Assembly (NCBI GenBank): GCA_963580455.1
Contig: OY756967.1
Location: 22,428,022 to 22,492,021 of the forward strand
Reading direction: 5' to 3'
Length of the DNA: 64,000 nucleotides
Origin: Euonymus europaeus
Taxonomy: Eukaryota > Streptophyta > Magnoliopsida > Celastrales > Celastraceae
Shown here: in pieces, positions 49,262-60,730 of the stretch
Numbering within the stretch: the first letter of the stretch is position 1
Layout: each line of letters begins with the position of its first letter
Position numbers and translations under genes: made by a program
The notes under the pieces: model-generated
The model's database searches: none
The model's input: the letters and a program-made list of their open reading frames with translations, nothing else
Told to the model about the DNA's origin: nothing

Positions 49262-49324
49262 TACCACAAAAGGCTATGTACTTTTCCAATCACTTCGTCA
49301 AACCCAAAATTCGATCCCAACCAA

Positions 49325-51669
49325 ATGGCAGCGACTCTCTCTCACATATTTCTTCCTGTTTTCCTTTTTAATATCTTCTTGACTTCTTCCTTCTTCGCAC
49401 ATGCCCGATACGTCAACCCCCACCAAACTGCCATCTCTACGAAGCAACAAGCAGAAAGACTCATAAGATCGCTCAATTTGTTCCCAAAATCTGATAGTAA
49501 TATCGTTGGAGATGAGTCTCTGGACGTAGATGCTCCTGCACTAGTTGAGAAGCGATTTGCATTCCCTTCTGTTGCTGGTTCTGGCCCTTCCGTTCCAGAC
49601 CTCGGTCACTATGCTGGCTATTACAGGCTTCCAAATACTGAAGGGGCAAGGTATATTTGTGTTTTATAACCATTTGATTTCCAGATAATACCCATCATAT
49701 GCATGTATCTTTTTTTTTATGATCAGAATTGAGTTAAAAAAACTGCCCACCAATAACCGTTATGCATATGATTTTGCTTGCTAATTTGTAGGATGTTCTA
49801 CTTTTTCTTTGAATCGCGAAATAAAAGTACGGATCCAATTGTGATATGGTTGACCGGAGGACCGGGATGTGGGAGTGAAGTAGCATTGTTTTATGAAAAT
49901 GGACCTTTTCATATTGCAAAAAATCATTCTCTTGTTTGGAATGATTATGGCTGGGACAAGGTAATAATTAATTTATGCTCTCTCTCTCTGTCTCTCGTTG
50001 TTCTCTGCTTGAATAAATAGAATTAGAATTTAATTTGCCATCCCCACATGACAGGTATCCAATATCATCTTTGTTGACCAACCTACCGGAACAGGTTTCA
50101 GTTATACTACTTCCGAAAGTGATATTCGACATGATGAAACTGGTGTCAGCAATGATTTATACGACTTCTTACAGGTTAATTTTTTTGTTGTTCATATTAT
50201 GAGATTGTTCTTTTCCAACAGAAAACTCAAAATCTCGACGGATAAAGTGGATGGTTCTTAAATAATTCAAGTAAATTGATCGTGCATCTATATTGCAATG
50301 ATAGGAGTTCTTTAAAGCGCATCCTCAATTTACTAAAAATGATTTCTTCATCACTGGAGAATCATATGCTGGACACTACATTCCTGCATTAGCTTCTCGG
50401 ATTGACAAGGGAAACAAAGGGAACGAAGGAATTCCGATAAACTTGAAGGTATCTCTCTTTTATTTTCTTTAATCTAATTTTCCTTGAGACGGCAATTTTT
50501 TACAGGTTTGCTGAACTTCTCGAATGTTCAACAGGGTTTTGCGATTGGCAATGGATTAACTAATCCGACAATTCAATATCCAGCATACCCGGATTATGCT
50601 TTGAGTATGAGTCTGATTGGAGAATCTGATTACCAGAGCATTAAATCCTTGGTACCACAATGCGTATCAGAATCAGAAGCTTGTGGTACAGTGTTTTTCT
50701 TTTATGGTTCAGTCATCCTTTTTCTTGTTTCTGGTTGAAGATTTAACTTGATTCACTAATGAAATTAACCAAATTTGTTGGCAGACGCAAATGGTGGAGA
50801 TTCTTGTGAGTCTGCGCAGGATGATTGCACTGAAATATTCAATTCAATCCTTAACATTGCCGGTAACATAAACGTAAGAATCGAAAAACAATAGACAAAA
50901 CATCTCTCTAGACAAAACAATAGACTAAACGCTAATGTCTCTTTGATCAACAGTATTACGATATCAGAAAGCAATGCCAAGGTTCGTTGTGCTACGACTT
51001 CTCAAGTATGGAGACCCTTCTGAATGAAGAATCTGTAAAGAAGGCTCTGGGAGTTGGGGACATAGAGTTTGTTTCATGCAGCACTGACGTATACAACGCC
51101 ATGGCAAATGATTGGATGAAGAATTTAGAAGTGGTAATTCCTCCTCTGATCGAGGAAGGAATTCAGATGCTCATATATGCTGGAGAACAAGATCTTATCT
51201 GCAACTGGTTAGGTAAAAATCAACACAAAACCTCCATTTATGACGTTTTGTGCTTCCAGTTCGTTAACATTCTTCTGGTTTTTTTGGGTAACTAGGAAAT
51301 TCAAGATGGGTCCATGCGATGGAATGGTCGGGGAAGACAGACTTTGGAGGAGCTCCAGTTGTTCCATTCCTTGTCGACGGTAAGAAGTCCGGAGAGTTGA
51401 AAAGCCACGGGCCTCTAACTTTCCTCAAGGTTGGTCAAGTTTTTTAGTTACTTCACTATTTTCTAACGATCTGGATGCATACAACCAACCAAGAAACAGT
51501 GTTGTTGTCTGGTTTTAATTTTAACTTGGTGATTTTTGCGCAATAGGTTTATGAGGCAGGTCATATGGTTCCAATGGACCAGCCTAATGCTGCTCTACAG
51601 ATGCTACAAAGTTGGATGCAAGGAAAACTAGCCATAACGTGGAGCAAACATTCTACTACTCGCCAGTGA
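49325..51669 (+). CDS. Serine carboxypeptidase-like protein (S10, SCPL47/48/49 group)
   Basis: Nine exons: 49325-49650, 49792-49960, 50055-50174, 50305-50448, 50535-50685, 50785-50873, 50954-51212, 51296-51429 and 51547-51669. Total 1515 nt, 504 aa. A hydrophobic signal peptide covers about residues 5-26. A propeptide-like segment (AERLIRSLNLFPK) comes next, then the carboxypeptidase domain from DLGHYAGYYRL. The catalytic triad is present: Ser in FITGESYAGHYIPAL, Asp in IYAGEQDLICNW and His in VYEAGHMVPMDQP. The oxyanion region reads LTGGPGCGSE, where most relatives have GGPGCSSE. Likely vacuolar or secreted. The group includes true carboxypeptidases rather than the acyltransferase SCPLs, judging from GESYAGHY and the C-terminus. 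Exon 5 begins at the second of two possible AG acceptors, because GFAIGNGLTNP is conserved. Confidence 0.93.
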
Positions 51670-52572
51670 GAGCCTCCATTAAATTTTGCCAACCTTCCTT
51701 TGGCATCCATGTTTTCCAGATGTGTAATGCGTTGGTTCCTGCAATTCTTGTTTAAATTGTGAAGAGAACGCATATAATAATTTTAGTTCATATTTGAGCT
51801 CCACTTATTCATTTCCTAACAAAAAATTTATAATCAGTTGTCATATTGAAAACCTTCATCAGAAAACATTGAGGGATGCTTCAAAATAAATTTGCTGATA
51901 ATACCGGGAATTACCTACAAACAAAACATTTTACGAATATGTAAATTACATTGCAACTATCCTATACTCGACTTTAACGAAAAGCTAATTAGAGATTATG
52001 TCCTAAGTGTTTGCCATGGATATTTGGTGCAGAAAGGGCAGTCTCACCTGACAAAAAAGGGGTAAGATAATCGGGTATGGCTCGTCCTGGATAATCCGGG
52101 ATGTAATCTATATTCTAAGGTCTTTGGCTTTCTCAAGCAAAAAGCCATAAACAATACTAACTAATTTCTCATGTATGGTCAGCCACCATCGTTGATCGAC
52201 TCATACTTAAAAGGCTTAAGCAATCCCATGAAGTTATGAGCATAGATAGTTGGCAACTCTCTCAACATTTCAAAGAGGAGCTAATCATACTATTGTGTTT
52301 TCTTATAAGTTTCCATACGTTGATAAAACAATGATATGAACAAACGGAACACATATTGCATCATGTTTTATATTGCTCTTATTACTATTCAAGTGTCCAG
52401 CCTATCTTATATTTTTTATGTCAATTCAAGAACTGCTGCTCAAAACAGAATAATCCAAAGTGCAACAGAAAGAAGAGACAATGATGCATGAAGGCAAAAA
52501 CGAGTAAAAGCTATCTCATTTTCAATCCAATTGCATAGTATTTTCTGAGCTTCCAAACAGAGCAGATCAAGA
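51670..52572. other. Intergenic region between convergent 3' ends
   Basis: Probable 3' UTRs of the carboxypeptidase (+) and OB-fold (-) genes, otherwise AT-rich. No repeat or gene seen. Confidence 0.45.
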
Positions 52573-53215
52573 CTAACTCTTACCCGCATATAATTCTCTT
52601 AAGGACTTAATAGCAGGCTGGAAACCAGACCTCAAAGGGACAATTGACGCCACTCGAAGATGTCGAGCGTTGCCATTTTTTGGTTTGGACAGTGTAATGC
52701 CAAACATCTCTCCCTCCAGGATTTTACCACCAGTCACAGCTGCAGAAACATCACAATGACAAAAGGCACATAAGAAGTCGTGCGTGAAGCAATTCGTTAA
52801 AATGGTAGAAAATTTATGGATAGTATGCGTGAGGCAAGCAAGTTACCAGCAAAAGGATGAAGCTTGGCGAAATCAAAGAAATCGTCAGCCGAACAGCCAA
52901 ACAGAACCCTAGCTGCCCTATCAAAGCAGATCACATTAACCACTTTCGTATCTGTTGCTATTGATACCTGCCAAATAATAACCCACATGAATGGAAACTG
53001 AATCATCCTCTTACTGTTTGTCAATGGAAAGAGAAAAAGAAAAAACTTACGAGGAGACGAAAGAGGCGTTTGGGACGGGAGTCACAGGATTTGCAAATAG
53101 AGGAGGGATTATCCGGGAGAGTTTTCTCGCAGATGGAGCAGACTCTGTAAAAAAAGTTGGAGTGATCCATTGCTATCAGGGAGCACATTACTGTTATAGG
53201 TTTCTCCCCTTCCAT
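52573..53215 (-). CDS. Small zinc-finger / OB-fold nucleic-acid-binding protein
   Basis: Exons 53051-53215, 52847-52967 and 52573-52739 join to 453 nt, 150 aa, starting MEGEKPITVM. A four-Cys zinc module occurs at residues 26-44 (CSICEKTLPDNPSSICKSC, spacing CX2C-X11-CX2C). It is followed by an OB-fold-like stretch (VSIATDTKVVNVICFDRAAR, GCSADDFFDFAKLHPFA, MFGITLSKPKNGNARHLRVA). The layout, a zinc finger set in an OB fold, recalls the C-terminal DNA-binding domain of RPA70, but the protein is a short stand-alone one. Role unknown; single-stranded nucleic acid binding is an inference. It is divergently arranged with the methyltransferase gene, start codons 605 bp apart. Confidence 0.85.
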
Positions 53216-53820
53216 GGTTTCTGCTGACCGGCTTTACTCTGTTGTTGTCCATTTGTCTCCTTTTATTACTGTTGGGGACCTTATTATTTTATTTTATTAG
53301 CCTTTAATTATATTTTCGAGCCTTTTTAACCGAAGGAAGAGTAAAAAGTATACGACTTTAACCACGATGATGAAGAGGGAGGTCGGAGCTATGGTTTAGG
53401 GTTCTGATAGCAAAAATTACTCTCTATCAACTTGCGATGATTAAAATTTCCTTGGTCTAAATTGAACCCGTCCGTCTTCGTTTTCAACGGGCTTGGTGTG
53501 GCGAGGATCAGAGAGGAGTTCGCTAAGTTCCTCCTTAGGCGTGTAAGCTGCTACTACGTTTGAGTCTGGATACTCTCTTTTTTCTTCGTTCTACTTTTGG
53601 ATTCGATTCACTAGTGCGGTTTCAATTGTATCATTTGGAGCTTCTTATTATTATTCATTTAAGAATATAAATTTGTATGGAATGTAGGAATATAAGGGGA
53701 TGCTTATTATCACTGTCTTCTCTGTTTTTTCAGTAACTTCTTTTTTTGTCTTCTGTTTTACAGTAAAACAAGTCCCTTACTTTCTTGTATTACTAGGCTT
53801 TCTTGACTTGAGCCAACTCG
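53216..53820. promoter_or_regulatory. Shared upstream region between the OB-fold and methyltransferase genes
   Basis: About 605 bp between divergent start codons. It contains both 5' UTRs and probably a bidirectional promoter. No TATA box stands out in a good position for either gene. Confidence 0.45.
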
Positions 53821-56394
53821 ATGGAGCTTGACAGGTAATGCTCATCTTTACTATATCTTGCTCTGCTCCATGTCTATAGTATAGGTTTTGTGCTGAAAAT
53901 GTGGACTGGTGTCTTGTAAAAACAACCAAATCTATGTAATATTCAGGAAAAAACATCACAGCTTGACATGAGACAATTACAAGACACCCATCCACAGCTT
54001 GATGCTAATTTTTATGTAACTTAAATTGGTTTTATACATCCAAGTATGCTCACAACTTCATCAACCTTTTTTTACTCCTTGCAACTCCATTTTTTTAAAC
54101 AATTGCTATTACCTTTGTTCTCTTTAATTTCCAGATTAAATTCTCCAACCACGTCTGCAATTGCTCTTGAAGTTTTGGGCCATCAACTGCTGTTCTCGCA
54201 GGTTTGTTCTTGGTTTTTCTGTATGGGTTTTGAGTTATATTCTCAGGAATAATTCCTCATTTGATAAGCTTTATAGAGAAACATATGCCTAACAGTGGCA
54301 GGTTTGTTCTGGTTGTTGTAGGATCCCAATTCTAAGCATTTGGGGACTACAGTTTGGGATGCATCAATGGTGTTTGTCAAATTCCTGGTCAGTTTGGGAC
54401 ACATCAATGATGTTACCGATAACATCTTTTTGAACTTTTTTTGTACTTCTTGCCCGTTCTTTGTGATTTGTCATAAATATATTCACCCATAAGATTGCAA
54501 GTTACTGGGATATATTCGACTTTTTTTACTCTGCCCCTGTCATGTTTTAATCATTTGGTTTGGGGGGTTGGAAAATTTTGTTATCCTTATAATGTTGAGA
54601 TTGTCAACTAGATTTTCTTTCCGTTTGGTGATTTGCATCTGAAGACCATGCACTGTGAACCTGCTCTGGTTTCCATGTTAGTTTTCATCTTACTAAGTTC
54701 AAAAAAAAATCAGGACTTCTGTTGTTACTTCAGGAAAAGAATTGCAGAAAAGGAAGGTTTTGCCCATCCAAACTTAAAGGGAAACGCGTAATTGAGCTTG
54801 GAGCTGGTTGTGGAGTAGCTGGATTTGGTGAGTTTATTCTCTCTTAAGTTTATGTATCCTTCACTTATTTAAATGCTTTTTCTGCTTCAAATTGGTTAAA
54901 AGTTATCATGTTTGTTGTTGTATCTGCTATATTGCCACACACCCATTTCTCAGATATGACTCCTTTTTCTAGGGATGGCATTACTTGGATGTAACGTAGT
55001 TGCTACCGACCAAATTGAGGTGTTGCCATTGCTAATGAGAAATGTTGAGCGTAATACTTCACGGATAATGCAGATGAATCCTGGTTTAGGTGCTTTTTGA
55101 AACATTTTGGCCATTTCTAGTCATATTTATTATTTTAAGACTATAAGCTTTTTAATTTATTCCTTTTGTCAAATCCCATCTTTGTGTCTGACGAGACTAA
55201 CAATGCGGCAATGCCTTCCAATTTTTCTTTTAAATGGATGTGAGTTGGAATAAAATCTGCATGGATTTAGTGACTCGTCTCTTTCCAGTAGCAAGCCCTT
55301 ATAATGATGATGGTGAATATCTTTCCTTGAAATCATGCAGATTCAATTGGTTCAATTGAGGTTGCAGAACTTGACTGGGGAAATGAGGACCATATAAGAG
55401 CTGTTGGTCCACCATTTGATTACATTATTGGCACAGATGTTGTAAGTTTATTTGATGTTTACTTGTATGGGAAAAATGCACATGCAATCCTATTCTCCTC
55501 ATTACTAACTGCCATTATTCTCCATATCCATAATTTTATAAAACTGATTTCTCATTACCCGACATAGTTCTACAATACATATCTCATGTGCAATCAGTTC
55601 TTAGCTTCCTACTGATATAAACTTCATTGGATGCTTCTTTTTTCATTCACTAATTTTTGTGTGCAAATTATTTTAATGAAGCAAAGCTGCCGATTGCTAA
55701 TTAACTTGTATTTAAGGTTTATAAGGAGCATCTCTTGGAACGACTATTGAGGACCATGTTTGCTTTATCTGGACCCAGAACCTCAATATTGGTATGATAT
55801 TTAAGGTTCTTTAGGTTCAAACATGATACCTGGCTTACTCATTCGTTGCTAAAATATCCGTTCAGGTAGGGTATGAAATCCGTTCCACCAGTGTCCACGA
55901 GCAAATGCTTCAGATGTGGAAAAGACATTTTGACTTGAAAATTGTTCCAAGAGCTAAGGTATCTAGTTTTATGCATACGTTCACTTGGGATGCTCGGACA
56001 TTTGTTTTGTGAACATGATTATAGAACTTATTTTGTCTTTTGGATTGGAATTAACACAGATCTTGATTGCCTGCAGATGGATGATAAGTACCAACATCCA
56101 AGTATCCAACTTTATATAATGGAGCAGAAGCCTCGGGATGAAAGCAAACAAGATGCAGCATTCGAACCTCATCAGCATATTAATGAGGTTGAAAAAAGAG
56201 AAACAAACCAGGAGCAGGCTGAAAGCGATGGAAGTTGTAACGAGGTTGATAAAATGGATGATCATGGCCCAGAAAAGGTGGAGGACAGCATGGAGCTAAA
56301 AACAAAATTCCCAAATGGGAAGCTGAGTGACTGGGAAGGAAGAAGATATGGATCAATGGCTGCTCGGCTTCTTCAAAATGTGAAGATAACCTGA
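53821..56394 (+). CDS. METTL21-like class I methyltransferase
   Basis: Nine exons: 53821-53834, 54135-54201, 54322-54387, 54734-54827, 54973-55083, 55341-55441, 55717-55791, 55866-55958 and 56077-56394. Total 939 nt, 312 aa. Hallmarks of the METTL21/FAM86 lysine-methyltransferase group: TTVWDASMVFVKFL before motif I; the SAM-binding motif VIELGAGCGVAGFGMALLG at about residues 72-90; VVATDQIEVLPLL with the acidic ribose-binding residue; and FDYIIGTDVVY, the post-I substrate motif. The C-terminal 90 or so residues are acidic and Glu/Lys-rich, ending in WEGRRYGSMAARLLQNVKI, and fall outside the fold. Substrate not predictable. The 14-nt first exon is the weakest part, though MELDR reads well into exon 2. 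Confidence 0.9.
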
Positions 56395-56827
56395 AATGCT
56401 AAGGTCTGTCATTTATTATTCAACTCTTTATTGTACACACATGGTTCATCTATATTACAGTACGAATTGTGTCTCCCTAGTTTTTCTTTTCCACCTCCTG
56501 ATTGGCATGTTCTTTGAGGGGCAGGTTTAATATGTTGCCACATATCTTTCCGAGGGAAACATTTTCATCCCTAGACTTTGAAGGATCCCCCTCTTGTAAT
56601 TGGCGTATGGAAGGCAAGTTTGGTATAATGGTGACTGCAAAGCACAATGCTGGTCTGCTGCTTATTCTAGTCATCTCTTTACAGGCTGATTGATGTTGGA
56701 TCTTTTTGTTAAAAATGAGTCGTATAATTCAGGCATTTACCGGTGTTATATGCCAGTAATTTGAGAACAATTATATGTACTTTGCTGAAGAACTCAACTT
56801 CCATTGACGCATTCATGCGAACTTGTA

Positions 56828-57100
56828 CTAGATGCGCTGGTCAAGATAAAACTGATCCAAATAGACGCCCGAGTAGTAAATAGGCGGCTCTGCACGGAAT
56901 ACAGACGGGTTGGCCATTCCGGATCCCCATTCTGAGTCGGTGTCTCTGTGAAGGTGTTGGGTCCGAACTCCGAAATGAAGTAACATGGCCATGGAAGAGA
57001 GTTGCCATTGAAGCTGTGAAGAAGAGGACAAGGGCAAGATGGGACGAGAAGGTGGTCTTTTGAGGTCATTACTGGAAAGTTCACTGAATGAAAGAATAAG
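56828..57100 (-). CDS. Possible short unidentified open reading frame
   Basis: A minus-strand frame of about 85-90 codons, open back to a possible AG acceptor near 57082. It ends with a block of balanced composition (TDSEWGSGMANPSVFRAEPP, then YYSGVYLDQFYLDQRI). It could be the last exon of an unannotated gene or chance. No family is recognised. The overlapping longer frame on the same strand (56794-57249) looks less protein-like. Confidence 0.25.
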   Translation of the reverse strand, partial: LILSFSELSSNDLKRPPSRPILPLSSSSQLQWQLSSMAMLLHFGVRTQHLHRDTDSEWGSGMANPSVFRAEPPIYYSGVYLDQFYLDQRI

Positions 57101-60100
57101 GACTTCAGTTCGGTTCTCCAGTTCATGACGGTGGACCGGACAAGAGAATAAAGGAAAAGTGTAAAGTCATTTGGATTTATTATAAGCAAAGTGATGGCGG
57201 TTGTGTCGTTTTGATGGGAATTGGTGACGTGGACTGGGCTCAACATCAACTCTTTTCCCCGTGTTTGTGGGCCAACAGTGTCCTAGAGTATGCGTTACGT
57301 ATAGCCCAATAAAATTGTCAGCTTCAAGCCCACGGGGGCCTATAAAGTACAAACACCTAGCCCAATTTGTATGCCATTTATGACCCAAACAGAACGTCAT
57401 GATTAGGTACAACTTACTAGGGTATGCCCTAAAACAGACAACCCAAGTAAATCGAGCGGATGGAGATAGACTGTAGGTTATTGTAAAGAGGACTGCGGGA
57501 GATCGGACGGACAGATATTGCTTTGATTATTTTAAGAGAGCGTGCGTGCAAATTGCATGAGGTGATTGATTGATTGGTGCAACCATCAGAACTGAAATAG
57601 CCAACAAACCCCGTCTGCATCAAGTGGGTCATGAACCCAACTGCACCACCATTGCACTCGCACCGCCAAAACCAAACCAATTAAAGGGAAGTAAGAAGCA
57701 CGCGCGAGTGAGGCATAACCGCACGTGGAGACCATGGATTCCAGCCTGGGAAGACACGTTTGGAGAGAGCTCGAATATTGAAAATGATAAAGAGGGAAAA
57801 CGGAAGAAGATGGACATGTGTTGCTTTTGTACACGCAATGTGTTACGTCAGCGGGACAACGAGGCTTTTGTTTGGATTTACATGTCCAATCTCACTTATT
57901 AAAGAGTCGCCTTTGACTTTTTCTTTTTGCTCAATCCTGGAGTTTTTTTGCTAATATGTCCCTGTTTTCCATGCTAATATGTTTATTTCCCCATAACTTT
58001 ATTTAAATATAATTCTTATTATTTTCTTCTGATCAGATCTTCACAAATCACAATCTACACAATTTGCATGTATATAATCATAATCGTAATCGTAATCGTC
58101 GTCCGAATTTTTATCTCAAAAATTTGTGTGAGCTATCTGAATTAATGAGAGGGATTCCATCAATCGATGTCGAGATTTAAAAAAAAAATGTAAATGAATA
58201 AATGCCACTGTTGCCTGCAAATTTTTCTGGATTTTGGTTTGCCTACCAGGAAAAAAACTAAGAGAACACAAGCAAGCACCATTAATAGTGTCTAAAGAGT
58301 CAAATGCATATGACGACATTTGTAACTTTTTATGTTTTATTAATTATTTCGCTATTTGTTAAAAGAATAAGAGGACCCGTCTGCATTTTTAAATTCGAAG
58401 ATTCTGTGAGAGAAGAAAAAGACATAGAAGAAGGGAAGTTTGGATGTCAAAAGCTGCACCACTTTGTTAGATTAATTAATGTCCTAATCATCCTGTCTCT
58501 AGCGAGATTATATTTCAACTAAAACTTCTCTGTCTATTATAGTATTATATTATAATCAGTCTCAGTGATATCTGTGTAATTATCTAGTATCTACATGGTT
58601 ATACAGAAATTAGTCTGTGTGATTGCCTCCACTACACACTAGCTCGATGGTTTTGCCTCCAAAAGAATATTTGGTTGCCTTCCCCGTTATTATAATGTAA
58701 GCAGGTCAGTAGGAAACCCTAAAGCTAGCGAAACACATTTGAACAAGAATTAATGAGTACTGCTGTTGTTCCTTAACAGAAGAGTATAAGAATATATAGA
58801 TATTGAGTAAGGTATGATGGTGTGCCATATCTTTGCCGTCGATTATCCCACCACATCCGAGGAACAGAATTAGTCATAACTTCGCTCGCTCTTTGAATTA
58901 TTAAATTTCAGATTTGGATATTAATTAGGTATATGTGGTTATTACTAATTAGCTAGGTAAGAATCATATCATTGTAGACTTGTAGTGTGTTAGCCAATGC
59001 AAATACTCTCTATATATATACGTATAGGCACGTAGTGCAATTATATACGTGTAAACGAATTATATAAAAAACTATTGAGATTGTTTAGAAAACGAATCTT
59101 ACTTCTCTGTTGCATCGATAAACTAATGATCGGCACTATCCATATCACTAACTCCCTCAAAATTTCAATGAATTGCGTGTTCTTCCAATTATGTATCGTT
59201 GTCAATTAACTTATGTTTCAGACAATATTTACCACAAATAGTTATTTCGTCCTGTAACTTGAAAATCTGTACACGACCAGGAGAGCCAAACAATAAGAAC
59301 TGGTCCCACGTGAACAATCTAGGAAATCAGAACTATTAGGTTATGTTTGCGCAACTGTAAAAACAAAAAGGTACGCAGCACTGTATAGTGATCACCATAA
59401 ATAACGCGACATTTCTCTTTTAGGAATGCTTCTTGCAAGGTCATGCTGGAAAAGAAATTATAATGATTCTCATGGGGCTACAAAATCAATAGCTATAGTC
59501 TCTATTAGGATACTGTTCATAATGTGTCATCAAGGCAAAACAAAAGAGACCCTATTGAGGAAAAGTTACAATGTAGGATGGACGACTCACCACAGTGTGT
59601 GTAAGATGCTAATTTTGCATATTATTACTTACTGTTGCAATGGTCATAGCCATTGATGCGTCAACTATTATAAAGTTTTGCAATGATGGGTCATTCGTCC
59701 AAAACACACCTGATGAAATAAAGACGACAAAGCATCTGATAGATGGGTCGTCCCTCTCTCTCTATATATATATATTGCCATGATCATCATCGATTGATAT
59801 TTGCTAGCTAGGTATAGTTATCCACTAGAATCCCCGAAGTACTTCTTCTTAATCAATGGTTCAGTTAGTCTGTTAATTCAAGCAAAAAGCCATTGATTAC
59901 TGGTGCTATGATGTAATTTGACGGCCCTTAATGGCATTCGCCATTGTTTAGTCACTGTAGCAGTCCATAACACGTGAAGTTATGTTAAAGTTTGAATTGA
60001 AGGCATAAAGTTAATTGGTCAAAATATCTAATGCCGGTTTTTCTTGGGGGGTTACATAAAGCTCTAATAACGTTTGAAGAAATATTCTATATTCTACGTT

Positions 60101-60541
60101 ATTAAAAAAATCCGAATCGTGAATACAAAGAGATGTGCACAGTCCGTGCATTGTAGTTGAGTGTCAAAAATTGAGTCCAGTTATGTGTATGGAACGATCT
60201 ACCAAGAATATAGCTAGCTAGATAGTTTAATAAGTCTTAAGGGTTGGAAAATGTCACAATTAAGAGCTATCAATTTCAGATAGCTTTGAATTTCCACATC
60301 AATAAGGACTTTTATGGATGCATTGCTAGCTAGTTAGTTATGGAAGAAATTAGAAGGAAGGTTTTATCTAAGGGGTATTATATAATTATAATAAGGTCCA
60401 ATTAGCATAAGAGTTACAAACTGATTGAACATGTCAATCATTTTGACTTGTATATCCACCTTTTTCTCTCTCTATCTACATTGTATATGTAAATAATAAA
60501 CAGTCTCCACTGTCCACGAGACTCCAGTCTCTCATTACTCA

Positions 60542-60550
60542 TTATAAGGC
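60542..60550 (+). promoter_or_regulatory. TATA box of the MYB gene
   Basis: TTATAAGGC, about 185 bp before the start codon, suggesting a leader of roughly 155 nt. Confidence 0.45.
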
Positions 60551-60552
60551 AC

Positions 60553-60579
60553 CAGCCTCAGCCTCAGCCTCAGCCTCAG
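60553..60579. repeat. CAGCCT short tandem repeat in the MYB leader
   Basis: Four and a half copies of CAGCCT just downstream of the probable TATA box. Confidence 0.8.
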
Positions 60580-60655
60580 AAACAAAAGTCTTTGTTCAAA
60601 GAAGACCTTTGCCTTTGGTCATTCATTCATCATTAAGTATTTCAGTCTTTCAGAT

Positions 60656-60728
60656 TAGAGAGAGAGAGAGAGAGAGAAGAACTAGGAAAAACCATCAGAT
60701 TTTTATCTTCCAGAGAGAGAGAGAGAGA
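60656..60728. repeat. GA repeats in the MYB 5' UTR
   Basis: Two (GA)n runs, 60656-60677 and about 60712-60728, the second ending two bases before the ATG. GA repeats of this kind are bound by BPC/GAGA factors in plants; a role here is inference. Confidence 0.75.
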
Positions 60729-60730
60729 TC

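Larger units (their letters stand above)
56395..60658. other. Intergenic region of about 4.3 kb upstream of the MYB gene
   Basis: The methyltransferase 3' UTR is at the left. At 56825-57150 (-) a frame carries TDSEWGSGMANPSVFRAEP and ends YLDQFYLDQRI; it looks protein-like but I cannot name it and it has no certain start. The rest is AT-rich without gene or transposon. TA repeats lie at about 59010-59020 and 59762-59773. The last 500 bp are the MYB promoter. Confidence 0.45.

Noticed and set aside
56794..57249. 151-residue minus-strand frame
   Set aside because: Overlaps a more protein-like frame and shows no domain.
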